Part shown: piece after piece, positions 49,311-58,417 of the stretch | Layout of the letters: each line of letters begins with the position of its first letter | Position numbering within the stretch: the first letter of the stretch is position 1 | Origin: Marinobacter sediminum | Lineage (GTDB): Bacteria > Pseudomonadota > Gammaproteobacteria > Pseudomonadales > Oleiphilaceae | Direction: 5' to 3' | DNA length: 64,000 bases | Assembly (NCBI RefSeq): GCF_023657445.1 | Contig: NZ_JAGTWY010000001.1 | Location: 2,852,001-2,916,000 of the forward strand | Translations under genes and position numbers: made by a program | Notes under the pieces: model-generated | The model's input: the letters and a program-made list of their open reading frames with translations, nothing else | Told to the model about the DNA's origin: nothing | Database searches by the model: none

Positions 49311-49344
49311 CAGGGCCGGGGCTACTACCGATGCCCCGGCCCTG
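49311..49344 (+). terminator. Stem-loop after the dienelactone hydrolase gene
   Basis: CAGGGCCGGGGC and GCCCCGGCCCTG pair across a 10-base loop, six bases after the stop. No T run follows, so intrinsic termination is uncertain. Confidence 0.55.
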
Positions 49345-49420
49345 TAACCGTGGCGTTTGGAGCGTACAGCGAGGCATCTATGACGAAATCAGATTCGGCT
49401 TCGCCCAAGATTCACGCATA

Positions 49421-49447
49421 AAAAAAGGCAGCCGAAGCTGCCTTTTT
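49421..49447. terminator. Terminator after cspA
   Basis: GGCAGC, CGAA loop and GCTGCC, with A and T runs either side. It is 28 bases past the cspA stop on the minus strand and can also act on rightward transcription. Confidence 0.85.
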
Positions 49448-49474
49448 GGCGGTTATTGCTTAATCCGTTAAGGA

Positions 49475-49681
49475 TTAAAGAGCAACAACGTTCTCCGCCT
49501 GAGGACCTTTCTGGCCCTGGGTAACGGTAAACTCAACCTGCTGGCCTTCTGCCAGGGTTTTGAAACCGCTTCCCTGAATAGCGCTGTAGTGAACGAATAC
49601 GTCCGGGCCGCCTTCACGAGTGATAAAGCCAAAGCCTTTAGCTTCGTTGAAGAACTTAACAGTACCGGTAGTAGTAGACAT
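49475..49681 (-). CDS. cspA: Cold-shock-domain protein
   Basis: A 68-residue single-stranded nucleic acid-binding protein. It has both RNP motifs, KGFGFI and VFVHYSAI, in the CSD fold ([19 protein letters not shown]). AGGAAG precedes ATG 49681. The ~260 bases up to crcB hold no other gene; a long 5' leader would be typical of cold-inducible csp genes but cannot be shown here. Which of the family's paralogues it is cannot be told; the symbol is the family name. Confidence 0.92.
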   Translation of the reverse strand: MSTTTGTVKFFNEAKGFGFITREGGPDVFVHYSAIQGSGFKTLAEGQQVEFTVTQGQKGPQAENVVAL

Positions 49682-49940
49682 ACTTAAACTTCCTGAAATC
49701 AATCATTTAATCTGCCGCCTCACACCTCCATGGTGCAGGTCAGCGTTTACGGAAATACAGAACTCGCGGAATCAAAAACAGGACGGTCACTACTAACTGC
49801 GGAGGTACGTCTTATTCATGAAATGCTTTGCTGAATCTTTCCTACAAGAAATACCTTACTCTTCAATTACGGGATTGCCAAGTGGATTTCAAATAATTTA
49901 CGTAAGTAGTGATACCCACCCTAACGCCGGCCCGGAGACC

Positions 49941-50321
49941 TCACCCCTTAACAAGACCAAAAGTATAAATACCCAGTGCGGTCATCAATATGGAACCAAC
50001 CACATGGGCGATTACGCCGATGACAGCCATGGCCCATTTGCCGTCCTGAATCGCCGCAAACAGTTCGAGAGAGAAGGTAGAGAAGGTTGTCAGGGCACCG
50101 CACAGGCCGGTAATGGCAAACAGGCGCCACTCGGGGGCCAGGGTAGTGCCGTGACTGAAGTAGCCAATCAGGAGGCCGACCAGCCAGCCACCGCTGAGGT
50201 TGGCGGCGAGTGTACCGTAGGGGATTACATGATAAGTGGTGTTGAGCCAGAGGCCGAGCACCCACCTGAGGTTGGCGCCGATGATCGCCCCGGCGCTTAC
50301 TGCCAATACTGAAAGCCACAT
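49941..50321 (-). CDS. crcB: Fluoride-specific ion channel CrcB/Fluc
   Basis: A dual-topology inner-membrane channel that exports fluoride. The 126-residue protein has four helices, the GAIIGANLRWVLG start, the NLSGGWLVGLLIGYF segment, and the signature GLCGALTTFSTFSLE with the Na+-site TTFSTFS. No convincing fluoride riboswitch was recognised in the upstream 110 bases. Monocistronic in appearance. Confidence 0.93.
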   Translation of the reverse strand: MWLSVLAVSAGAIIGANLRWVLGLWLNTTYHVIPYGTLAANLSGGWLVGLLIGYFSHGTTLAPEWRLFAITGLCGALTTFSTFSLELFAAIQDGKWAMAVIGVIAHVVGSILMTALGIYTFGLVKG

Positions 50322-50430
50322 CCCGATGGACTCTCCTGATCTTCTGGAATTAGCCGCCTAGAGGCCGGCATCGATCGGTTGAGTATGCCGTCAAAATTTC
50401 TTCAAGTTAAGGAGTTGCAGGGATTTATAA

Positions 50431-50459
50431 AAAAAGGGGCGCCAATCGGCGCCCCTTTT
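50431..50459. terminator. Intrinsic terminator after fadE
   Basis: AAAGGGGCGCC, AATC loop and GGCGCCCCTTTT with a T run on the minus strand, 24 bases past the fadE stop; symmetrical enough to work in both directions. Confidence 0.9.
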
Positions 50460-50482
50460 GATTCAAAGACAGCAGCGACCCA

Positions 50483-52933
50483 TTACGCTGGATTGTGATC
50501 AATCACCGTGTCTTTATTACGGGCAAACTCATCGAACGGGAAGTCATCAACCGTGAGCATTTCCAGCACCACAGTCTCATACTGGCGCATAAAGTCCGCT
50601 TCTTCTTTCGTATAAACCCCCGCTTCCAGAGCCGCTTCGAAACGCTCTTCCGGATGCAGGGCCGTCATTGGAAGCTCACCTTTAGCGTACGCCTTTGTTA
50701 CCTTCCGGTAGAGCTGCTCGGCCTTGTCATAGTCTTTCAACAAACCGTTGTAGCGGGCCACGGGGTTTTCCACCGTACCTTCACCATTCGTCGTCCAAAC
50801 ACTGGAAATCAGCTTGTGACGAATCGGTGTATCGGTCGAAATCGCGCGGGCCAGCTTCCGGGCCAGGTCGTCATGGGGTGCATCCCAACGACGCCCCAGC
50901 GGCATGGTAATACCGCGCAAAACCATGGCAACAGCACGGTTAGGCAAATTCTGGAGGAATTCGTCCAGGGCATTTTCCGTGCGATGAAGCAGAAGACCAA
51001 GGCTGTACTCCATCACTTCTTTTTCACCCTCAACCGGCTGGCTCTCGTGCCAGTTTTTCAGCACCATTGAGGCCAGATACAGGTTGGACAGAATATCGCC
51101 CAGTCGGGCAGAGACCAGCTCGCGCATTTTCAGTTCGCTACCGAGCGTGGTCATGGCGGCATCTGAACACAAGCCGAACGCCGCACTGAAGCGTGCAACC
51201 GCCTGAGCATACCGGCGACTGGCACTGTCGAACGGGACATCGGCACGGCCCAGACCGAACGCCTGGGTGAACGCCCGGGCTGCGTTGCCAAAGATCAGGC
51301 CTGCGTGGCCAAAGAAAGCCTCATCGAAAGCCTTGATGTCATCGTTATCCTTGGCCGCCAGCTCTTTCAACACGTAGGGATGGCATCGGATCGCGCCCTG
51401 GCCGAAAATCATGAGGCTGCGCGTCATGATGTTCGCACCTTCCACGGTAATGGACACCGCGGCACCGCTGTAGCCAAGACCCAGGTAGTTGCGGGGGCCA
51501 AGGGTGACGGTCTTGCCACCATGTACGTCCATGGCATCCGTCAGAATGCCCCTCTGGAACTCGGTCAGGTGATATTTAAGGATCGCTGAGGGCACTGCCG
51601 GCTTTTCACCCCGGTCGATCATGTTAGCCGTATGATTGACCGCTGACTGGGCAATGTAGGTCTTGGCGGCAATGCGGGCCAGCGGCTCCTGCACCCCTTC
51701 CATATCCGCCACCGGCGTATTGAACTGGCGCCGGATACGGGTGAAACCACCCGCTGTGCCCACTGAATAGGCCGCAGAACCGGCCGCGCCAGACGGCAGC
51801 GTAATACACCGGCCAACCGACAGGCATTCAACCAGCATGCGCCAGCCCTGGCCCGCCATTTCTTCGCCACCAATGAGGTAGTCCAGCGGGATAAACACAT
51901 CCTTGCCCTTGATCGGGCCGTTCAGGAACGGCGTGCCAATGGGGCAATGACGGCGCCCGATTTCCATCCCTTTGGTATTCCGGGGAATAAGCGCGCAGGT
52001 AATGCCGCGGTCCTTCTGCTCACCCAGCAGACCATCCGGGTCAAACATGCGAAAGGCAAGGCCAACGACTGTTGCGATCGGAGCCAACGTAATCCAGCGC
52101 TTCTCGAAGTTGAGCTTGATGCCCACAACTTCCTTGCCTTCGAATTCACCCTTACAAACAATGCCGGTGTCAGGCAGCGAGGTGGCATCAGATCCGGCTC
52201 GGGGCCCGGTAAGGCCAAAGCAGGGAATTTCACGGCCATCGGCCAGACGCGGAAGGTAATGCTTTTTCTGCTCTTCAGTGCCGTATTTGACCAGCAGCTC
52301 ACCAGGACCGAGGGAGTTGGGTACGCCTACGGACACCATCAGCATTTCATTGCCGGCCAGCTTCTGCAGTACCGCCGTCTGGGCCTTGGCGGAAAATTCC
52401 AGCCCACCGTATTCCTTCGGGATGATCATGCCGAAGAAACCTTCCTTCTTCAGGAAATCCCAGAGTTCTTTTGGCAGGTCTGCACGTTCAACTGCAAGGT
52501 CCCAGGCGTTACACATCGAGATGGCCTGGGTGCACTGGTTGTCCACGAACGCCTGCTCTTCCTCACTCAGTCCGGAATTCCGGTTTACCAGCAGGTTATG
52601 CCAGTCCGGCCGCCCCGTAAAAAGCTCACCGTCCCAACCGACGGTGCCAGCTTCGAGGGCAACTTTCTCAGTCTCGGACACCTTTGGCGCCACCTTCTTG
52701 AAGGTGTTAAAAATTCGGGGAGTCAGCCACTTCTGGCGTAAGCCCGGCAGGCCAGCCACCGCCGTCGCGCCGGCGCCAACAAACAAAACCAGGGCCAACC
52801 AGCCAGACGCGAAAATCAGGGACAGCAGGCCAACGACCGCCATCACACTGATGGCCGGTACGGCGCCGGACTCCCGGCGCATGACGGTCAGCAGACCCGC
52901 CAGCGCCACTACAAACAAAATAAAGGTCATCAT
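50483..52933 (-). CDS. fadE: Acyl-CoA dehydrogenase FadE
   Basis: First step of fatty-acid beta-oxidation: acyl-CoA to trans-2-enoyl-CoA. The 816-residue protein is the long FadE form, with two N-terminal membrane helices (residues ~1-65), the ACDH domain with GLTGPRAGSDATSLPDTG (FAD site) and FEKRWITLAP, a C-terminal DUF1974 domain, and an ending EFARNKDTVIDHNPA. Two adjacent ATGs (52933, 52930) are possible starts. It stands alone between a terminator and rapA. Confidence 0.95.
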   Translation of the reverse strand: MMTFILFVVALAGLLTVMRRESGAVPAISVMAVVGLLSLIFASGWLALVLFVGAGATAVAGLPGLRQKWLTPRIFNTFKKVAPKVSETEKVALEAGTVGWDGELFTGRPDWHNLLVNRNSGLSEEEQAFVDNQCTQAISMCNAWDLAVERADLPKELWDFLKKEGFFGMIIPKEYGGLEFSAKAQTAVLQKLAGNEMLMVSVGVPNSLGPGELLVKYGTEEQKKHYLPRLADGREIPCFGLTGPRAGSDATSLPDTGIVCKGEFEGKEVVGIKLNFEKRWITLAPIATVVGLAFRMFDPDGLLGEQKDRGITCALIPRNTKGMEIGRRHCPIGTPFLNGPIKGKDVFIPLDYLIGGEEMAGQGWRMLVECLSVGRCITLPSGAAGSAAYSVGTAGGFTRIRRQFNTPVADMEGVQEPLARIAAKTYIAQSAVNHTANMIDRGEKPAVPSAILKYHLTEFQRGILTDAMDVHGGKTVTLGPRNYLGLGYSGAAVSITVEGANIMTRSLMIFGQGAIRCHPYVLKELAAKDNDDIKAFDEAFFGHAGLIFGNAARAFTQAFGLGRADVPFDSASRRYAQAVARFSAAFGLCSDAAMTTLGSELKMRELVSARLGDILSNLYLASMVLKNWHESQPVEGEKEVMEYSLGLLLHRTENALDEFLQNLPNRAVAMVLRGITMPLGRRWDAPHDDLARKLARAISTDTPIRHKLISSVWTTNGEGTVENPVARYNGLLKDYDKAEQLYRKVTKAYAKGELPMTALHPEERFEAALEAGVYTKEEADFMRQYETVVLEMLTVDDFPFDEFARNKDTVIDHNPA

Positions 52934-53063
52934 AGGTTCTCTCTGTCATCCATGGTTCGGGAATGTCGAAGACTACAAATTGTTACGTTTACGGTAACGC
53001 ATCGGATGAGAGCTGAACAGCCAAGGCTTCACATTCAGGCAGTTACAGCCATCTCAAACCGGA

Positions 53064-55925
53064 TTATGCCGTCACGATCACCCGAATGCCTTCCAGTGCC
53101 AGACTGGCATGGCCAATCGCCTCCCGAGCCGCAGCGAGCTGATTTCGGAAATAATCGATTTCCTCGTCACGGATGACCGGGTTCACTTTCCGGAGTGCCT
53201 CCAGCCGGCGAATCTCCGGACTGAATGTCGCTTCAAGCCGTTCCAAAGCCTGCTTTTTCATCGGCTCAAGGTGAGGCTCCGACAGCTGCTCAACATGATC
53301 GACCATGGTCTCTACCTGTGGCCGTATCTGCGGCACAATGGCCTGTGCCGTGCGGCGACGGATGTTGGAACACAGATCGTTCAGGCGGTCGTGGGGTAAA
53401 GCGGCAGACAATTCCTTGCCGTTAACATCCACCAACAGGCGCAGCGGAGACACCGGCAGGTAACGGGTTAGCTGAAGCGACTCCGGTGCCGGACAATGGA
53501 CCGTAAACAGAGCTTCCATCAACAGTGTACCGGGCGGCAACGCCTTCACAGAAAGGCTGGCCAGAGCGGCCTTGCCAAGTCCGGAGCTGGTCACCGAATC
53601 CATCACCCCGGTCACCATCGGGTGCTCCCAGCTCATGAAGGCCATGTCTTCCCGCTCCAGAGCCTGCTGTCTGCTCCAGGTTACGGTCACGCCGTCCTCG
53701 GGTAACTCGGCGACATGGCCGGCGTGATAGTGCTCGCCAGGACGGAGCACGTCGGAGTGGTCGCTATGATCCTCCACGTCCACGCCAAGAATGTCGAAGG
53801 CGTCGATCATGTAGTCCCGAACCTGTGCAGAGCCCTCCTCGTCTTCAATAGCTGCGATCAGGTTGTCCGCAACATCCGGGCGACAGGAGTTCAGCTCAAT
53901 GAGCGCGTCCCGCCCATTCTGGAGAAGTGTGCGCAGGCGACCGGCCTCTTGCGCGGATTCGGACACCAGCCGGTCAACCTCCGAGTCATCACCTTCAATC
54001 GCCTGTTGCCACTGGTCTTGCACTTTTTCCTGCACAGCGACACCGACCGCGCAACTCTCGGCAAAAGCGTTAAGACCTTCGTGGAACCAGCGATACTGGA
54101 CTTCCTGAGCAGTGCCCTGAAGGTAAGGTACATGTATATCAATGATGTCCATCTGCCCGATGCGATCAAGGCGACCAATGCGCTGCTCCAGCAGATCCGG
54201 GTTTGCAGGCAAATCAAACAGCACCAGATGGTGAGCAAACTGGAAATTACGGCCTTCACTGCCGATTTCCGAACAGATCAGCGCTTGGGCGCCCTGCTCA
54301 CTGTCGGAGAAGTAGGCCGCCGCGCGATCACGCTCAACGAGACTCAGGTGCTCGTGAAACGCCGCACTACGGATGCCGGCACGTAGCTGCAGATAATGCT
54401 CCATTGCCATAGCTGTTTCGGCATGGGCACAAATGACCACCACTTTGGCGGGGCGAAGGCTGACCAGCTTTTTCTCCAGCCAGGCCACGCGAGGATCATC
54501 CGCCAGCCACTGCTCTTCGGGCACGGCCTGCTCCGGCGACAGACCGGCTAGCCCCCAGGCATGACCTTCATACATACCCGGGCACGGCATGGGTTCCGCC
54601 TGAAGCCGACGCTCCGGAAAGCCCTGAATAGCAGCCCGGGTATTGCGGAAAAGCACACGGCCGGTGCCATGGCGATCCAGCAAGGCATCAATGATGGCCT
54701 GATGCGGGTTGTCGCCAGCCAGAAGCTGGTCAAGCTCATCACCCAACCAGCCCTGCAGTGCCGTGCGATCATCTCCGGTGATCTCTCCTTGTTCATCCTG
54801 CAGGCGCAGCACAACGTTATTAATGGCTTCGTATTGCTGCTCCTCTTCGCGGAACGCTTCCAGGTCGTGGAAGCGTGCCGGATCCAGCAACCTGAGGCGG
54901 GCAAAGTGGCTCGCCACACCTACCTGTTCAGGGGTTGCAGTGAGCAACAGCAGGCCACGACTCGCTGCTGAAAGCTCTTCAATAATCTGGTATTCAGTGC
55001 TGACCTCGTCCGGGCTCCAGGCCAGATGATGCGCCTCGTCCACAATCATCAGGTCCCAGCCTGCGGCAAGGGCATCTTTCTGGGCCTGTTTGCTGCTGGT
55101 GAGAAAATCCAGACTGCACAGCACCAGCTGTTCCGATTCAAAGGGATTGACCCCGCCGCCATCTCCGAAAATATGATTTACCAGCGCATCCACATCGTCC
55201 TCTTCATCTTTCAGGGCGGCATAACGGTCCTGATCAATGATGGAAAAACGCAGGTTAAAGCGGCGGAGCATCTCCACCAGCCATTGATGGATCAAGGAAT
55301 CCGGAACCACAATCAGTGCTCGTTTGGCCCGACCGGTATGCAACTGGTAATGCAGGATCAGGCCGGCCTCAATGGTTTTACCCAGCCCCACTTCATCCGC
55401 CAGCAAAACCCGCGGCGCATGCCGTTTGGCGACTTCCTGTGCAATGTAGATCTGATGCGGCAAATGCTGGGTTCTCGCCCCTATCAGACCCTGGGCCGGA
55501 GAGGCGCGAAGTCTGTCCATGTTTTGCAGCGTTGCCACCCGCAACCGGAAGGCACCATTGCGGTCAAACTGGCCGGCAAACAATCGCTGGTGAGGCGCCG
55601 AGAAATTTACCGAACTGCTCAGCTTAACTTCTGAAATCTGGTGAATGTTCTCGTCATCGTCTGCGTGATACACCAGCACACCATCGATGTCTTCGACCGC
55701 ACGCACCACGTACCTTTCACCGTCAAACGTATCGATTTCTTCGCCAATCTGGTAAATGATGCGGGAGAGCGGCGCATTATCGATGGCGTAGGTGCGCTCT
55801 TCGTCAGCAGCAGGAAATCCCAGGGTTACCCTGCGGCCCGAGATATCGGTAACGATCCCCAGGCCAAGAGCTGTATCACTGTGGCTGACCCAGCGCTGAC
55901 CAATGACAAATTCCGATGTATCCAA
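53064..55925 (-). CDS. rapA: RNA polymerase-associated ATPase RapA (HepA)
   Basis: Swi2/Snf2-type ATPase that recycles RNA polymerase after transcription. The 953-residue protein has an N-terminal Tudor-like region (FVIGQRWVSHSDTALGLGIV), the helicase motifs I LADEVGLGKTIEAGLI, II VDEAHHL, III LLLTATPEQ, and the C-terminal helicase lobe with ICSEIGSEGRNFQFAHHLV and RIGRLDRIGQ, then the RapA-specific C-terminus. GGAGG precedes ATG 55925. Its start is 17 bases after the cysZ stop; the two are likely co-transcribed. Confidence 0.96.
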   Translation of the reverse strand: MDTSEFVIGQRWVSHSDTALGLGIVTDISGRRVTLGFPAADEERTYAIDNAPLSRIIYQIGEEIDTFDGERYVVRAVEDIDGVLVYHADDDENIHQISEVKLSSSVNFSAPHQRLFAGQFDRNGAFRLRVATLQNMDRLRASPAQGLIGARTQHLPHQIYIAQEVAKRHAPRVLLADEVGLGKTIEAGLILHYQLHTGRAKRALIVVPDSLIHQWLVEMLRRFNLRFSIIDQDRYAALKDEEDDVDALVNHIFGDGGGVNPFESEQLVLCSLDFLTSSKQAQKDALAAGWDLMIVDEAHHLAWSPDEVSTEYQIIEELSAASRGLLLLTATPEQVGVASHFARLRLLDPARFHDLEAFREEEQQYEAINNVVLRLQDEQGEITGDDRTALQGWLGDELDQLLAGDNPHQAIIDALLDRHGTGRVLFRNTRAAIQGFPERRLQAEPMPCPGMYEGHAWGLAGLSPEQAVPEEQWLADDPRVAWLEKKLVSLRPAKVVVICAHAETAMAMEHYLQLRAGIRSAAFHEHLSLVERDRAAAYFSDSEQGAQALICSEIGSEGRNFQFAHHLVLFDLPANPDLLEQRIGRLDRIGQMDIIDIHVPYLQGTAQEVQYRWFHEGLNAFAESCAVGVAVQEKVQDQWQQAIEGDDSEVDRLVSESAQEAGRLRTLLQNGRDALIELNSCRPDVADNLIAAIEDEEGSAQVRDYMIDAFDILGVDVEDHSDHSDVLRPGEHYHAGHVAELPEDGVTVTWSRQQALEREDMAFMSWEHPMVTGVMDSVTSSGLGKAALASLSVKALPPGTLLMEALFTVHCPAPESLQLTRYLPVSPLRLLVDVNGKELSAALPHDRLNDLCSNIRRRTAQAIVPQIRPQVETMVDHVEQLSEPHLEPMKKQALERLEATFSPEIRRLEALRKVNPVIRDEEIDYFRNQLAAAREAIGHASLALEGIRVIVTA

Positions 55926-55942
55926 GAAACCTCCAGACAGAA

Positions 55943-56692
55943 TTATTTCCGGGTGGCGCCATTTTCACGCACCCAGTAAGCGGTGGCACCGCATACGGCA
56001 GCCGGTACCACAACAAGATTAAGAACCGGCACCATGGCCGCCAGTGCTACCGGGAGGCCAAAGCCAAATGCAGACAGGCGGGTGGCGCCCAACAGGCCAC
56101 GCAAGGCCTTGAAGCTAACCTTATGGTTATCCGCTGGATAATCCACATATTGCAGGGCCATCATCCAGCTGTTGAACAGAAACCAGAGCACTGCCGCCAC
56201 CAGGTTCACCACTGGGATGAGGCCAATCGCAAACAGGCCAATCGCTCGCGGCAGGTAATAGAGAATCTTCTGAACCTCTCGCCAGAGCGCACGGGGAATA
56301 TCCTTGATGATTGCGCTCCAGCTGTCATCGGTGCTCACTTCCTGCCCGGTAAGGTGTTTTTCGGTGAGTTCAGCCAGATAGCCATAGAAGGGTGAGCCAA
56401 TCAGGTTGGCCACAATCACAAAGCCATAGGCGAGCATGAGCAGGATGACGCCGCCATACAGAATCCAGAACAACCAGTCGAGAGCCTGCAGCCAGGACCA
56501 GTCCGGCAACCAGCCCATCGCAGCAGCAATCAGCGCGGAGAACAGGTCAGCGAGGAAGTAGAAGAGAAGTCCAAACAGCAAGACGTTGATAACCAACGGA
56601 ATGATCACAAATAGCCGAAGGCCGGGTTGCCTGATCAGGCGAAACCCTTCCCCCAGGTAGCCAAGTCCACGAAAAAAATTTCCCTTGAGCAT
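55943..56692 (-). CDS. cysZ: Sulfate transporter CysZ
   Basis: Inner-membrane sulfate/sulfite uptake protein feeding cysteine synthesis. The 249-residue protein has about four to six membrane segments, the N-terminal GNFFRGLGYLGEGFRLIRQPGLRLFV block, NLIGSPFYGYLAE and the C-terminal GLLGATRLSAFGFGLPVALAA characteristic of CysZ/EI24. ATG 56692 gives the usual length; Met at 56734 is an alternative. Upstream of rapA on the same strand; divergent from the VanZ-like gene. Confidence 0.92.
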   Translation of the reverse strand: MLKGNFFRGLGYLGEGFRLIRQPGLRLFVIIPLVINVLLFGLLFYFLADLFSALIAAAMGWLPDWSWLQALDWLFWILYGGVILLMLAYGFVIVANLIGSPFYGYLAELTEKHLTGQEVSTDDSWSAIIKDIPRALWREVQKILYYLPRAIGLFAIGLIPVVNLVAAVLWFLFNSWMMALQYVDYPADNHKVSFKALRGLLGATRLSAFGFGLPVALAAMVPVLNLVVVPAAVCGATAYWVRENGATRK

Positions 56693-56789
56693 TACCGGAA
56701 GGCCCTCCGCTCCAATGACATTGACGGGGCGCAAAGCATATCATGTTGGAAACGTTCCCACAGCCCGATAGCACTTACGGAAACTCCCC

Positions 56790-57194
56790 ATGGCAACACT
56801 GAAACAAAGAGTGCTGAACCTGCTTCACCTTCGCCCACTCTGGAGAATCGCCCTGCTCATTTCAGTGGGTGCCATCGTGTTTCTGGCAACCACCGACACC
56901 CCCTACCCGATCCCATCCGCCCCCAGTGACAAAATCAATCACCTGATTGCGTTCGTCGAGCTGACACTGCTGACGCGCCTGTCGTGGCCGGAAGCAAAAG
57001 TATGGTGGTACGCACCGCTGTTGCTTGCCTTCGGCTTCGCAATCGAGGGCGTTCAGGCAAACCTCCCCTACCGGGATTTTTCAATGACAGACGTGGCAGC
57101 CGATGGTCTCGGAATTGCGATCGGATTGCTGCCGTGGCCAGGACTGCGTGACCTTGGCAAAGCAGACTTGAGAAATTCGCCAGAATCCATGTGA
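56790..57194 (+). CDS. VanZ-like membrane protein
   Basis: A 134-residue inner-membrane protein with three or four helices. It contains the VanZ-family pattern: DKINHLIAFVELTLLTRL, FGFAIEGVQ and YRDFSMTDVAADGLGIAIG, the latter being the RxxSxxDxxxNxxG-type signature. Function unknown; not evidence of glycopeptide resistance. Divergent from cysZ and directly upstream of the candidate sRNA. Confidence 0.82.
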   Translation: MATLKQRVLNLLHLRPLWRIALLISVGAIVFLATTDTPYPIPSAPSDKINHLIAFVELTLLTRLSWPEAKVWWYAPLLLAFGFAIEGVQANLPYRDFSMTDVAADGLGIAIGLLPWPGLRDLGKADLRNSPESM

Positions 57195-57375
57195 GATATT
57201 TCCTACATGGGCGTAAGACCTTGCAGTGATATCACGTACGTGGCGGGAGTTCCCACTTGCCAGAAATAGCCAAGCAATTGTTATTACGGACTTATTTAAT
57301 CCAGGGCCAACTCAGCGCTCGAAAAACCGTGTACAGTTCACACGTTTGCAAACCCTCGATTGGTATAGTGTTCAC
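57195..57375 (+). promoter_or_regulatory. Candidate promoter/upstream region of the CsrB-like sRNA
   Basis: A TATAGT -10 box lies at 57364-57369 with no good -35, as in activator-dependent promoters. TGTTAT-N6-CTTATT at 57279-57296 matches 8 of 12 positions of the GacA/UvrY site TGTAAG-N6-CTTACA as I recall it. No gene is seen in this stretch. Confidence 0.4.
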
Positions 57376-57606
57376 ATCAAGGAAGACAGGGAAATGGATG
57401 ACGCACTGGATGCACCCCGGCATGGACTGCAGGGAGAGGCAAGGACAAAGGGACGCCTCGCTTAAAGGATAGTTATTCGGAACGCTGGCTCGGAAGCCGG
57501 CACCATGGAGTGGCTCAGGGATCTCGCAACAAGGCTGTTGCCCAATGTGCAAGGATGCGCCGACCTGTTTCGACAAAGGGCAACCCGAGGGTTGCCCTTT
57601 CTTTTT
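57376..57606 (+). ncRNA. Candidate CsrA/RsmA-sequestering sRNA (CsrB/RsmZ-type)
   Basis: About 230 bases with no supported ORF, holding ~14 GGA triplets and no TCC. Several are AGGA or ATGGA/CTGGA in small hairpin loops: GGCT-CGGA-AGCC (57487-57498), GTGC-AAGGAT-GCGC (57547-57560), and GCA-CTGGA-TGC. It ends in the strong terminator at 57575-57606. This is the known design of CsrB, RsmY and RsmZ, which titrate the translational repressor CsrA/RsmA. Transcript ends are inferred. It may also carry small peptides, which I do not support. Confidence 0.8.
57575..57606 (+). terminator. Intrinsic terminator of the sRNA
   Basis: AAAGGGCAACCC and GGGTTGCCCTTT pair around a tight loop, followed by CTTTTTG. 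It may also act on the leftward methyltransferase transcript, but the minus-side T run is shorter. Confidence 0.88.
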
Positions 57607-57624
57607 GCCTTTTCGGCCTTGCCA

Positions 57625-58278
57625 TCACGCTTCAGCCACGTAAATTCTGACCCGGTTAAATTCCTCAAACTCATTCAGGTCTGGCCAGGTTCTGGCTTCT
57701 ACCTCTGTCTGCTTCTTGTAGGCATCGTCCCCAAGATCCCGGACTCTTGAATCCGCCAGCAAAACGCTTTTTGCTGCTTCTCTGAACACCTTCAACAATG
57801 GTCGGTTTTCCGGATCGTACAAGACATCTGCCGCGGTAATAACATCAATCCCTTCTGGACGTGTGCACCAGTCACTGCAAAGTGTGACCGACTCATGATT
57901 CAGAGCCGCGTTGGCTAACACCGCATCAAGCGCCGCCGGATCAATGTCGCAGGCGATAACTTCACGGGCACCCGCCCTCGCCGCTGCAACCGCCACAATT
58001 CCGGAGCCAGACCCAAAATCCAGCACGGTTTTGCCCGCTACCCACTCCGGATGTTCCAGTATCCAGGTTGCCAAAACCTGACCACTGGCCCAGCAAAACG
58101 ACCAGTAAGCCGGCTCCGCCACCACCGCCTGAGCCTCATCATGGCTCAGAGGACCTTCGAGCACCGAGGGATCGAACAGGTGTAATGGCACAGAGGGGCA
58201 ACCCGCAGGTCGAGAGACCGCAACCCGCCCCCGACTGAGAGTTTTCCGCAAATGCTCATTAAGACGTTCCGCCGACAT
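57625..58278 (-). CDS. Class I SAM methyltransferase (ETFB-lysine/PrmA-like)
   Basis: A 217-residue methyltransferase. Motif I is VLDFGSGSGIVAVAAARAG, followed by VIACDIDPAALDAVLANAALN (motif II, acidic residue for SAM ribose). ITAADVLYD is the post-motif-II substrate strand, and the region before motif I (EPAYWSFCWASGQVLATWI) is the pattern of METTL20/protein-lysine methyltransferases. The substrate is a guess; ETF beta or a ribosomal protein are possibilities. ATG 58278 follows GGGGAAACC. Divergent from mnmH. Confidence 0.83.
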   Translation of the reverse strand: MSAERLNEHLRKTLSRGRVAVSRPAGCPSVPLHLFDPSVLEGPLSHDEAQAVVAEPAYWSFCWASGQVLATWILEHPEWVAGKTVLDFGSGSGIVAVAAARAGAREVIACDIDPAALDAVLANAALNHESVTLCSDWCTRPEGIDVITAADVLYDPENRPLLKVFREAAKSVLLADSRVRDLGDDAYKKQTEVEARTWPDLNEFEEFNRVRIYVAEA

Positions 58279-58417
58279 GGTTTCCCCAGACTCAACGTGT
58301 TTTCCCGAGAGGCCGCCATTGTAGCCGTGCTGTCGCCAGGAAACAGTGTTCGGCGAGCAGAAAACACCCAATTCCGTTATACTGCCGCCTCACTTTGGCA
58401 ACCAGTTGAACGCTGAA

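Noticed and set aside
50322..50430. Fluoride riboswitch upstream of crcB
   Set aside because: I could not place the conserved fluoride-aptamer core or its pseudoknot in this stretch.
57226..57472. Two overlapping + strand frames (79 and 71 codons) in the sRNA region
   Set aside because: They run through the promoter and the GGA-rich region, lack ribosome sites, and resemble no protein. The RNA explanation fits better.
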